From Caryophanales bacterium UBA4100 (lineage in GTDB: Bacteria; Bacillota; Bacilli; Paenibacillales; UBA4045), in the NCBI GenBank assembly GCA_002383285.1, contig DFXU01000053.1:1-16002 (forward strand): a stretch of 16,002 nucleotides of DNA, read 5' to 3'. Below, piece after piece: positions 1 through 6,385 of this stretch; position 1 is the stretch's first letter, and each line of letters opens with the position of its first letter. The position numbers and the translations under genes are program-made. Below the pieces are notes generated by a model, which was not told the origin of the DNA, searched no databases, and worked only from the letters and a program-made list of their open reading frames with translations.

Positions 1-2
1 GG

Positions 3-719
3 ACTGATCTATATAAGGAGTTAGAGGATGGTTCTAATGCGTTGTTCTATGAGAAGGCCCTTATTCAACATATAGACCCGATGGAGCTTGTTCGAACGAT
101 TAATGAGAATCCTAAATTTACGATGCCAGGCTGGGAGCCAGAGCGAATGGAGAGGCTTTCACAGCTGTTCGAGGCTTATCGTAATGTGACAGAAGAGGAT
201 CTATGGGATAATCTTCGCTACTTCCTAGAACAGATCATCCCTGTCGCAGAGCTTCATAATATTAGTATGGCTATTCATCCTGATGATCCACCTTGGTCCA
301 TGTTTGGATTGCCACGAATCGTAAACTCGCAGGATAATATTCGTAGATTATTGAAGCTAGTAGACAATCCTTATAATGGGGTCACGTTATGCAGTGGGTC
401 ACTTGGGGCTAATCCTGAGAATGATATTCCGGCAATGGTACGTGAGTTTGCGGATCGTATACCATTCGCTCATATTCGTAATATCAGAGTGTATGATAAT
501 GGCGACTTTATCGAAACCTCACATAGGACTTCGGATGGGACGGTTGATATTGCCGGTATCGTAAAAGCGTATCATGATAGTGGATTTACCGGATATGCAA
601 GACCCGACCACGGAAGGCATATATGGGGTGAGGTATGCAGACCAGGATACGGCTTGAATGACAGAGCTTTGGGCATTATGTACTTGTGGGGATTATGGGA
701 TTCACTTGAGTATAGTTAA
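3..719 (+). CDS. uxuA: Mannonate dehydratase, C-terminal part (5' end outside window)
   Basis: The reading frame is open from base 3, so the gene starts upstream; about 238 C-terminal residues are present. UxuA dehydrates D-mannonate to 2-keto-3-deoxygluconate in cytosolic hexuronate catabolism, using a divalent metal in a TIM-barrel fold related to xylose isomerase. Visible family signatures are AIHPDDPPW, a segment VTLCSGSLGANPENDIP, HIRNIRV, and near the end YARPDHGRHIWGE followed by GYGLNDRALGIMYLWGLW. His and Asp residues in the HPDD and PDHGR motifs are those expected near the metal. The C-terminus ends naturally with TAA. No T-run terminator follows; yunB starts 73 bp downstream on the same strand but is functionally unrelated. 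Identification is confident; the promoter, operator and N-terminus are not visible. Confidence 0.93.
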   Translation, partial: TDLYKELEDGSNALFYEKALIQHIDPMELVRTINENPKFTMPGWEPERMERLSQLFEAYRNVTEEDLWDNLRYFLEQIIPVAELHNISMAIHPDDPPWSMFGLPRIVNSQDNIRRLLKLVDNPYNGVTLCSGSLGANPENDIPAMVREFADRIPFAHIRNIRVYDNGDFIETSHRTSDGTVDIAGIVKAYHDSGFTGYARPDHGRHIWGEVCRPGYGLNDRALGIMYLWGLWDSLEYS

Positions 720-737
720 AGGAATTCTTCTGATTAA

Positions 738-769
738 TTAGTTGTGGGCATATATATGAACATAACTAA
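738..769. repeat. Inverted repeat between uxuA and yunB
   Basis: TTAGTTGTG (738-746) can pair with CATAACTAA (761-769) over 9 bp with one G-U pair, and the loop contains the self-complementary CATATATATG (749-758). No T-run follows, so it is not a classical terminator. It sits just before the yunB Shine-Dalgarno sequence (GGGGG around 776-782). It could be an operator or mRNA structure; the role is unknown. Confidence 0.4.
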
Positions 770-792
770 CCTATCCAGGGGGATTTATAACC

Positions 793-1539
793 GTGGCGAG
801 AAGATGGAGAAGTGCTAAGCATCAATCAACAGGTAAGAAAAGGATCATTCTAGTTATCTTATTCTTGTTCGCCTTCTCATCCTTACAGACTTTTATCTTT
901 CTCGAGAAGAACCTTCGTCCGCCGCTAATGAATGTTGCTGCTATTCGGGTCAAACAGAAGGCAACGGAGGCGATTAATACTGCAATAACTGAGAAAATCG
1001 CTCAGGGAACTAATTTTGACAGGCTCATTGATTGGAAAGAAGATAATAGTGGCAAGATAACCGGATTCATGCTGAACTATGCTGAGCATATGAAGATAGC
1101 AGGAGATACGGTGAATATTGTTCAGAATACACTACAGAATCTTGAGACGATTCCCGAACATATTCCATTGGGATTAGCATTTAATAGCGCAATTGTTGCT
1201 TCCTTCGGTCCTGATATTCCTATTCGATTTGTGCCGGCTGGTGCTGTTAAGGTAGACCTGAGTACGCGGCAGAAGAATGCAGGCATCAATATGCTGCTTG
1301 TAGAGGTCTATATACGGATCATAGCTGAGGTCACAATTATTATTCCTTTTGACACTAAGCCAGAGATCGTGGATACAGAAATCCCAATCTCCTACTTGCT
1401 AGTGGTTGGTGATGTGCCGATGTACTATTTTGACGGAAAAGGAAATCCGGTTGGGGAATCGCAACCCTTACCGCCGAATATTGCATTGCCTGATTTAATC
1501 AAAGAGCAGGATAGCAGTAAGCAGAATACAGAAGAATAA
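793..1539 (+). CDS. yunB: Sporulation protein YunB
   Basis: This encodes a 248-residue protein recognised as YunB, a family confined to spore-forming Firmicutes and reported as mother-cell expressed during sporulation; its molecular role is unknown. The N-terminus is basic (MARRWRSAKHQSTGKKR), followed by one hydrophobic segment at about residues 17-36 that should act as a membrane anchor, then LEKNLRPPLMNVA. The rest is a soluble, probably extracytoplasmic domain, including PAGAVKVDLSTRQKNAGINM and YLLVVGDVPMYYFDGKG, which are typical of the family. The start chosen is GTG at 793, 10 bp after a G-run that serves as ribosome binding site. Its stop is only 4 bp from the stop of the convergent lytH. 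In B. subtilis, as recalled, yunB is also next to lytH (yunA), which supports both calls. Confidence 0.9.
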   Translation: MARRWRSAKHQSTGKKRIILVILFLFAFSSLQTFIFLEKNLRPPLMNVAAIRVKQKATEAINTAITEKIAQGTNFDRLIDWKEDNSGKITGFMLNYAEHMKIAGDTVNIVQNTLQNLETIPEHIPLGLAFNSAIVASFGPDIPIRFVPAGAVKVDLSTRQKNAGINMLLVEVYIRIIAEVTIIIPFDTKPEIVDTEIPISYLLVVGDVPMYYFDGKGNPVGESQPLPPNIALPDLIKEQDSSKQNTEE

Positions 1540-1543
1540 ACAC

Positions 1544-2566
1544 TTACTGCTTTCGCTTCCTCAATCTTTCCTCGCGCTCCCAACGAAGTAAATAAGGGTA
1601 GGGGTCGAAGGACCAATCAGTATAACCTGCATCACGATAAAGTCCATAGTGTAGGTGGGGCGGGAATTTACCTTGTGTACCTGGTTTCCCATAGCCTGAG
1701 CTGCCAACCCAACCAATCGTTTCTCCTGGAGAAACGATTGTTCCCTGTTTAATTTCCTTGCTGAAACCAGATAGATGAGCGTAATAGTGATATACATTAT
1801 TAATGCTACGTATTCCGACTCTCCATCCTCCGAAGCGATTCCAGCCTAGAATTTCTACGATGCCATAGCAGGTGCTTCGAACAGGATAGCCATAGGAGGC
1901 GAACAAATCAGTGCCTTCGTGACTTCGTCGACCGCCCCAGCCGCGTTTGGCCCCCCATGTGCTACGGTAAGAATAGTCGGCCCTTAGTGGGAGCGGGAAT
2001 GAGTGAGTCGTAAGCTCGAGGGTCTCGAACTCAGAGTAAATCTGTGCAAATTGCAGGATTCGTTCGACACTACGTGGGTTCTTATACGTCTCCCATAAGC
2101 CAATACGAAAATCCTGGATAGAAGTGCCGCTATGCAAAACATTCATAGCCATCGTATAAAGTACGTCAACGTCTGATTGTCTGTCGGCAAGTCCATCTCC
2201 ATTACCATCTAGTCCTATCCCCCCGAAGAATGCAATTGAGCCAGGTTCTTGATCTGCTTGGTTGGGGTTTAGTGTGCCAGCCCACTGTTCTTCGGAATAA
2301 TAAATGGCCACTAGACCATCCCTGACAGGTCGATCCTTCTTATTCATTGTTGTCATGCTACGCTCATATTGATCGATCGCGGCTAAGTAAGTCCAGGGTA
2401 TACCTGTTGTGATACTTATTTGTTGAATTAGATTGTATCGTTCTGTGAATTCATTGGAGTCGTTAGTTTTTGTTGCTTGTGATTTATTCGTTGTAGCATG
2501 TGCTGTAGCTGATGAGCTAAGGAAGCATACACACAGACATAACAAAATGATCCTGCATCGAAGCAT
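1544..2566 (-). CDS. lytH: LytH-like peptidoglycan L-Ala-D-Glu endopeptidase (M23 family)
   Basis: This 340-residue exported M23 metallopeptidase has a signal peptide (residues 1 to about 24, ending TAHA). Residues about 40-180 form a helical, lytic-transglycosylase-like region containing DGNGDGLADRQSD (120-132), which resembles a calcium-binding loop. The M23 domain covers about 205-325, with zinc and catalytic residues His216 and Asp220 (HEGTD), His260/His264 (HYYAH) and His304/His306 (HLH). In B. subtilis, LytH (YunA) is a sigma-K-dependent mother-cell enzyme that trims cortex stem peptides to single L-Ala residues. The same arrangement and the neighbouring yunB make LytH more likely than a general LytM-type hydrolase. 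The gene is convergent with yunB, and no operon partner is seen. Start ATG at 2566; the ribosome site GAGAGGG lies just upstream. Confidence 0.85.
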   Translation of the reverse strand: MLRCRIILLCLCVCFLSSSATAHATTNKSQATKTNDSNEFTERYNLIQQISITTGIPWTYLAAIDQYERSMTTMNKKDRPVRDGLVAIYYSEEQWAGTLNPNQADQEPGSIAFFGGIGLDGNGDGLADRQSDVDVLYTMAMNVLHSGTSIQDFRIGLWETYKNPRSVERILQFAQIYSEFETLELTTHSFPLPLRADYSYRSTWGAKRGWGGRRSHEGTDLFASYGYPVRSTCYGIVEILGWNRFGGWRVGIRSINNVYHYYAHLSGFSKEIKQGTIVSPGETIGWVGSSGYGKPGTQGKFPPHLHYGLYRDAGYTDWSFDPYPYLLRWEREERLRKRKQ

Positions 2567-2591
2567 AATAGCAACGCCCTCTCGAATTCAT

Positions 2592-2649
2592 GCTTGTTCC
2601 TAGTATAGAAGTGGTACTGAACAAGCTTTGATAAACTTTATCATGTTCA
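2592..2649. repeat. Overlapping inverted repeats upstream of larC2
   Basis: GCTTGTTC (2592-2599) is an exact reverse complement of GAACAAGC (2619-2626), and AGTA/TACT extends the stem inward after a 2-base bulge. TGAACA (2618-2623) is also complementary to TGTTCA (2644-2649), enclosing TGATAAA-C-TTTATCA (2629-2643). The two outer stems share bases 2618-2626, so they cannot form together. The element lies between the divergent lytH and larC2. No T-run follows either hairpin. It may be an operator for a dimeric regulator or a folded leader; the sequence alone does not decide. Confidence 0.45.
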
Positions 2650-2663
2650 AGAGGAGTGATTTT

Positions 2664-2693
2664 ATGTATCATACTCTTAAAGAAGGAGACTGA
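2664..2693 (+). other. Possible 9-codon leader peptide before larC2
   Basis: ATG at 2664 follows a good ribosome site (AAGAGGAGTGAT, 2649-2660) and reads MYHTLKEGD before TGA. A second in-frame stop (TAA) follows immediately, and larC2 begins 4 to 7 bases later in the same frame. The larC2 ribosome site AAGGAGA (2683-2689) is inside the codons of this short frame, so its translation would influence larC2 initiation. It could equally be a chance reading frame. Confidence 0.3.
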
Positions 2694-2699
2694 TAATTG

Positions 2700-3170
2700 A
2701 TGGAATTCAATCACCGTTCAGAGCATACAGATGCCGATATGTTACTTATTCAAGCGAATATTGATGATATGAATCCCGAATTTACATCGTTTATCACGGA
2801 TCGATTATTCGAGGTCGGTGCCAATGACGTATATTGGATACCTATTATCATGAAGAAAGGTCGACCCGGCCTGATGCTTAATGTCCTAGTGCAGGATGAT
2901 CAGCTTGACAGAATCGAGAATATAATATTCAGCGAGACGACCACGTTAGGTCTTCGTTATTTACATGCTGCCTGTCATCGGCTTGGTCGTGAATTCGTAA
3001 TTGTTGAGACTACTTGGGGACCGGTACATATTAAAGTTGGCTACTATCAGAATAAGTTAATTCAATACGCACCCGAATTTAAGGAGTGTGAAGCTATTGC
3101 CAGAGAATATCACGTTCCGCTGAAGCGGGTATACGACGAAGTGAAGAGGCTATTTAAGCAGGGGGAGTAA
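2700..3170 (+). CDS. larC2: LarC C-terminal domain protein (LarC2, nickel insertion)
   Basis: This 156-residue protein corresponds to the C-terminal (DUF111) domain of LarC, the CTP-dependent cyclometallase that inserts nickel into the pincer cofactor of lactate racemase-type enzymes. Recognisable segments are ANIDDMNPEF, FEVGANDVYWIPIIMKKGRPG, ETTTLGLR and the C-terminal region where LarC binds its substrate (PEFKECEAIAREYHVPLK). In most bacteria these residues are fused to LarC1, or joined to it by frameshifting as in Lactobacillus plantarum. Here the domain is a separate gene on the strand opposite larC1. ATG 2700 was chosen; TTG 2697 is equally compatible with the ribosome site AAGGAGA at 2683-2689. 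No frameshift or decay is seen inside, so it looks functional. It must act together with LarC1 (3525-4541). Confidence 0.88.
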   Translation: MEFNHRSEHTDADMLLIQANIDDMNPEFTSFITDRLFEVGANDVYWIPIIMKKGRPGLMLNVLVQDDQLDRIENIIFSETTTLGLRYLHAACHRLGREFVIVETTWGPVHIKVGYYQNKLIQYAPEFKECEAIAREYHVPLKRVYDEVKRLFKQGE

Positions 3171-3319
3171 TGCTGAGACCGTCTTGCTAGCAGAAGGATT
3201 CAATTATTTTGGATTGACCAAGCAAAGGCTTCACAATGGAATAACGCTGCGAATGGCGCTATCATGTAGTTAGATTTCGCTAAATCATACTCAAATCCAA
3301 ATTTTAAGCCAATAACGCA

Positions 3320-3367
3320 AGTTTCAGCGCTACAGTGCTCCTCAGTAGGAGCAATAGCGCTGAAACT
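3320..3367. repeat. Long palindrome (REP/MITE-like hairpin)
   Basis: AGTTTCAGCGCTA (3320-3332) and TAGCGCTGAAACT (3355-3367) are perfect 13-bp reverse complements. Inside is a second perfect stem, GCTCCT (3337-3342) with AGGAGC (3347-3352), and a CAGT loop. Pairing continues outward with mismatches to about 3313/3374. No T-run follows on either strand, so this is unlikely to be a simple terminator. Such two-tier palindromes are typical of repeated extragenic elements. Confidence 0.6.
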
Positions 3368-3415
3368 CGTGTTAATCCAACAACCAAATGTCCTTTTCAA
3401 CTCTTTTCAACGGAC

Positions 3416-3475
3416 AGCTCATACGAAGAGTGAATAGATGGTTTATATGAGCTAAGGCAAACTATTTATTCACTC
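3416..3475. repeat. Interleaved inverted repeats downstream of larC1
   Basis: AGCTCATA (3416-3423) pairs with TATGAGCT (3446-3453), and GAGTGAATA (3428-3436) pairs with TATTCACTC (3467-3475). The two pairings interlock, so as RNA they would compete or form a pseudoknot. They lie about 50 bp past the larC1 stop (minus strand). Function unknown. Confidence 0.4.
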
Positions 3476-3524
3476 GTAACGAAACAATAATGAAATAGTC
3501 GACAGGCTTTATTACGGATTGAAA

Positions 3525-4541
3525 CTAATGTTTATGCTCAGCTTGTTTGTTAAGGCTATTAGATGAATTTGATTGATCATGAGAATGGCTGTGCTTGTGT
3601 CCGTCCTCATGGCTATGCTCATGGCTGTGTCTATGCTCGTGATTATGAGAGTGTCCGTGCTCGTGGCTGTGTCCATGCTCGTGATTATGAGAGTGTCCGT
3701 GCTCGTGCTTATGACCATGATCATATTCATGACTGTGCTCATGAACGTGCTCGTGGTGTACATGATCTTGGTCAGTGTGTTGATGTGGTGGCTGCCATTG
3801 CTGTAAGTGCTCGTCAGCTTCCCCTATAACGACTCTGAGCACATTCGGGTGCTTCGGTAGATCTCTTGTGCCAGCACCGTATCCTATTGACTCAATGACC
3901 ATCATCGGAATCCCTCTCGTAAACTCCTGAGCAAGGATTGAGATAATAGCAGCACCTGTTGGAGTTGTCATTTCCTTATGGAATGGCGTTGGTGCAATAG
4001 GTAGCCCTTTCATCATTTCTAATGTAGCTGGGGCTGGTATGGGGTAAAATCCATGGTCGCACTCGACGATGCCCGAGCCAAGCGGTACATGAGCACTTAT
4101 AATCTTACCAATCTGCAATGAATCCAAAGCCAACGCGGTTCCAACAACATCAACAACAGAATCAATAGCACCGACCTCATGAAAGTGAACGTTCTCCAAT
4201 GGTATATTGTGAATTTTCGCTTCGGCTTGTCCAATTTTCTTGAAGATGGCTAAGCTTAATCGGGTTACATTCTCATTAAAGCCCGCTTTCTGAATAGCAT
4301 CTACAATTGTACTATAGTGCCTATGGTGTACAGGTGGATGATCTGGATCAAGGATGACATCGAATTTGAGTGCTGTAATCCCACACTTGACAACCGTTCT
4401 CCACTCCAGCGTATAAGGCTCCAAATTGATCTTTTGTAATTCCTGCTCTATATAAGCTTTATCGGCCCCTGCATCCACTAACGCAGCTATTGTCATATCT
4501 CCACTTATCCCTGAGAAGCAGTCTACATATAATACTCTCAC
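3525..4541 (-). CDS. larC1: LarC N-terminal domain protein with His-rich tail (LarC1)
   Basis: This 338-residue protein holds the N-terminal domain of nickel-pincer cofactor cyclometallase LarC. Family signatures are YVDCFSGISGDM (5-16), VHFHEVGAIDSVVDVVG (118-134), VPLGSGIVECDHGFYPIPAPAT (152-173), TTPTGAAI (192-199) and GYGAGTRDLPKHPNVLR (220-236). Residues 253-338 are a low-complexity tail with 34 histidines, mostly in HxH runs with E, G, S and D, expected to bind or store nickel. In fused LarC proteins a His-rich linker leads into the C-terminal domain; here the frame ends after it, and that domain is encoded on the opposite strand at 2700-3170. ATG at 4541 is 7 bp after the larB stop, so larB-larC1 is very probably one operon, with larC1 second. 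Two exact 33-bp copies in the tail may allow length variation. Confidence 0.92.
   Translation of the reverse strand: MRVLYVDCFSGISGDMTIAALVDAGADKAYIEQELQKINLEPYTLEWRTVVKCGITALKFDVILDPDHPPVHHRHYSTIVDAIQKAGFNENVTRLSLAIFKKIGQAEAKIHNIPLENVHFHEVGAIDSVVDVVGTALALDSLQIGKIISAHVPLGSGIVECDHGFYPIPAPATLEMMKGLPIAPTPFHKEMTTPTGAAIISILAQEFTRGIPMMVIESIGYGAGTRDLPKHPNVLRVVIGEADEHLQQWQPPHQHTDQDHVHHEHVHEHSHEYDHGHKHEHGHSHNHEHGHSHEHGHSHNHEHRHSHEHSHEDGHKHSHSHDQSNSSNSLNKQAEHKH
3633..3707 (-). repeat. In-frame direct repeat in the larC1 His-rich tail
   Basis: Bases 3633-3665 and 3675-3707 are identical (33 bp), at a period of 42 bp (14 codons), within the segment encoding alternating His residues. The period preserves the frame, so gain or loss of a unit by replication slippage would change the length of the metal-binding tail without disrupting the gene. 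Confidence 0.85.
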
Positions 4542-4548
4542 GCTATAA

Positions 4549-5319
4549 TCACTCCGATTTCTCTTGGTTTGAAATTAACATTCCGGCAAAGTATCCTGCC
4601 CCAAAACCGTTATCAATGTTAACAACAACGATACCAGGGGAACAGGCATTCAACATCGACAATAGAGCGGATAAACCTTGGAAGTTAGCCCCATATCCAC
4701 AGCTAGTAGGAACAGCGATCACTGGTCGTGAAACAAGCCCGCCTAGAACGCTGGCTAGAGCACCTTCCATACCAGCAACAACAATGACAGCTGCCGCACC
4801 ACGAATAACGGGTAGTTGGGCGAAGAGACGATGTATGCCGGCAACCCCAACATCATATACCCGCTCAACTCGGCAATTCATACATTCCGCAATAATCGCT
4901 GCCTCTTCCGCGACTGGTACATCGGAGGTTCCTGCACAGACAATCGCTATGTACTCTGATTGTGTAAAGCTCGGTGTTTGCTTAAGCCAGAGCAGAGTTC
5001 TTGCTTCAGCATGATATGACAGATCTGGAATAGTTAACATGACTTGAGCAGCTTTATCGGCATCAACGCGTGTAGCAATAACGCGATCATTAAATTTTCT
5101 CATCTCAATGATGATTGAGCCAATCTGTTCTGCGGTCTTGCTCTCTCCAAAGATAACCTCAGGAAATCCTGTTCTTGCTTCTCGGTCCACATCTAACTGA
5201 GCAAATCCGAGGTCTGCAACCCGTCCATCTATAGATGATAGATGATTGATCTGCTTGACTGCTTCCGCGGGCTCTAATTCGCCCGATTGGACTTTCTGTA
5301 GAATTTGTTCTAATTTCAA
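4549..5319 (-). CDS. larB: Nickel-pincer cofactor biosynthesis protein LarB
   Basis: LarB carboxylates the pyridine ring of nicotinic acid adenine dinucleotide and cleaves it, giving pyridinium-3,5-biscarboxylic acid mononucleotide, the first step of the cofactor pathway; it acts in the cytosol. The N-terminus KLEQILQKVQSGELEPAEAV is typical, and a PurE/AIR-carboxylase-like domain follows with GTSDVPVAEEA (about 130-140), DVGVAGIHRL, VAGMEGALASVLGGL and VPTSCGYGANF. The late LNACSPGIVVVNIDNGFGAGY carries a Cys likely equivalent to the reactive cysteine of characterised LarB. I chose TTG at 5319 (256 aa) because GAGGTG stands 7 bases before it; the longer ATG start at 5334 has no good ribosome site and adds only MRCWE. 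It is the first gene of a larB-larC1 operon, divergent from lipA. No larE or larA lies nearby. Confidence 0.93.
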   Translation of the reverse strand: MKLEQILQKVQSGELEPAEAVKQINHLSSIDGRVADLGFAQLDVDREARTGFPEVIFGESKTAEQIGSIIIEMRKFNDRVIATRVDADKAAQVMLTIPDLSYHAEARTLLWLKQTPSFTQSEYIAIVCAGTSDVPVAEEAAIIAECMNCRVERVYDVGVAGIHRLFAQLPVIRGAAAVIVVAGMEGALASVLGGLVSRPVIAVPTSCGYGANFQGLSALLSMLNACSPGIVVVNIDNGFGAGYFAGMLISNQEKSE

Positions 5320-5326
5320 TTCCCAA

Positions 5327-5332
5327 CACCTC
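5327..5332 (-). promoter_or_regulatory. Ribosome binding site deciding the larB start
   Basis: GAGGTG on the minus strand lies 7 bases before TTG 5319. It overlaps the first codons of the longer ATG frame (5334), which favours TTG as the true start. Confidence 0.6.
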
Positions 5333-5413
5333 ATCTTCGTTAGCTTAGTCGTTTATGTAAGCATAGCCTAATCATAACAGAATGGGACTCAATGTGGAAT
5401 GTTTGGCCATTCA

Positions 5414-5422
5414 TGATATAAT
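5414..5422 (+). promoter_or_regulatory. Extended -10 promoter of lipA
   Basis: TGATATAAT matches an extended -10 element (TGnTATAAT) on the plus strand, about 50 bp before the lipA start. The -35 region at the right spacing is poor, as is common for extended -10 promoters. It would drive lipA-yutD. Confidence 0.5.
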
Positions 5423-5472
5423 ACATAAGATAGGTTCCTTGAGAGAGCCAAAACCGGAAGGAGAAGTTAGCA

Positions 5473-6363
5473 TTGCCGACCGACCAAATAGAGAGAAAAC
5501 CAGAATGGCTTAAGATAAAGTTAACCAAAGGTGAGAATTTCAAGCAACTCAAGGAAATAATGAGGAGCAGCACCTTACATACGGTATGTGAAGAAGCGAA
5601 ATGCCCGAATATACATGAATGCTGGGCTAGTCGAACAGCAACGTTCATGATCCTTGGCAGCGTCTGTACAAGAGCTTGCCGATTCTGTGCGGTCAACACT
5701 GGTTTGCCAACAGAGCTTGACGTTCAAGAGCCTACACGCGTAGCTGAAGCAGTTGTTCAGATGGGCCTGAAGCACGTTGTTGTAACCTCTGTCGCTAGAG
5801 ATGATTTAGCAGATGGGGGAGCCTCCATCTTCGCAGAGACAATTAGACAAATTCGATTATCTTCTCCATTATGTAGCGTGGAGGTATTAATACCAGATTT
5901 CCAGGGTGATGCTGATGCACTATTAGCTGTATTAGAAGCGAAGCCGGACATGCTTAATCACAATATTGAAACTGTTGAGCGACTATCTGATCGAGTGCGT
6001 TCTAAAGCCAAATATGCTCGTTCATTAGAGCTCTTAGCAAGATCTAAGCAGTTAGCGCCTACTATTCCTACTAAGTCCAGTATTATGGTTGGGCTTGGAG
6101 AGTCAACAGATGAGATTGTTCATACGATGGAGGATCTACGTGCAATGGATGTGAATATTCTTACGATAGGTCAATATTTGCAGCCTACCAAGACACATCT
6201 GAAGATTAAGAAGTACTACACACCAGATGAATTTGCTGAGCTTAAGTCTGAGGGGATGAAGAGAGGATTTAGTCATGTGGAATCCGGTCCACTAGTCCGC
6301 AGCTCCTACCATGCACATGAACAGCTTCAAGCAGCGAACGAGACCGTTACTTCGATGAATTAA
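5473..6363 (+). CDS. lipA: Lipoyl synthase
   Basis: LipA is a radical-SAM enzyme that inserts two sulfur atoms into protein-bound octanoyl groups to make lipoyl cofactors for 2-oxoacid dehydrogenases and the glycine cleavage system. All expected ligands are visible in the 296 residues: the auxiliary cluster cysteines C39, C44, C50 (CX4CX5C), the SAM cluster C65, C69, C72 (CTRACRFC), and the C-terminal RSSY motif (276-279) that supplies the serine ligand. DMLNHNIETV and IMVGLGE are also characteristic. Length is normal. The start is TTG at 5473, 9 bases after a strong GGAAGGAG. yutD follows after 22 bp with its own ribosome site, suggesting one transcript; as recalled, the lipA/yutD neighbourhood is also seen in Bacillus. 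Divergent from larB. Confidence 0.97.
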   Translation: MPTDQIERKPEWLKIKLTKGENFKQLKEIMRSSTLHTVCEEAKCPNIHECWASRTATFMILGSVCTRACRFCAVNTGLPTELDVQEPTRVAEAVVQMGLKHVVVTSVARDDLADGGASIFAETIRQIRLSSPLCSVEVLIPDFQGDADALLAVLEAKPDMLNHNIETVERLSDRVRSKAKYARSLELLARSKQLAPTIPTKSSIMVGLGESTDEIVHTMEDLRAMDVNILTIGQYLQPTKTHLKIKKYYTPDEFAELKSEGMKRGFSHVESGPLVRSSYHAHEQLQAANETVTSMN

Positions 6364-6385
6364 TTGTTAGGAGGAGACATTCATC

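Larger units (their letters stand above)
3171..3524. other. Non-coding region between larC2 and larC1, rich in palindromes
   Basis: This 354-bp gap separates the facing 3' ends of larC2 and larC1. I find no convincing gene: the only open frame of note (3200-3400, minus, 66 codons) has no recognisable domain and spans the palindromes. The stretch holds the long hairpin at 3320-3367, interleaved inverted repeats at 3416-3475, and a repeated pattern AATAACGC-N8-GCGCTA at 3240-3261 and 3311-3332, with an inverted degenerate copy at 3355-3373. No T-rich rho-independent terminator is evident for either gene. It resembles a non-autonomous repeat element or its remains. Confidence 0.5.

Noticed and set aside
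3320..3367. Rho-independent terminator for larC1 or larC2
   Set aside because: The stem is strong but neither strand has the T-run that should follow.
3200..3400. 66-codon minus-strand open frame between larC2 and larC1
   Set aside because: It has no recognisable domain, no convincing ribosome site, and runs straight through the long palindrome; it is more likely part of a repeat element than a gene.
3633..3707. Regular direct repeats considered as a CRISPR fragment
   Set aside because: Only two copies with a 9-bp gap, in frame inside a clear coding region; no cas genes or spacers.
3512..3829. Several open frames opposite or out of frame with the larC1 His-rich tail
   Set aside because: They are low-complexity shadows created by repeated CAT/CAC codons in larC1.
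2664..4541. Programmed frameshift joining larC1 and larC2, as in Lactobacillus plantarum
   Set aside because: The two genes are on opposite strands, so no ribosome can read from one into the other.
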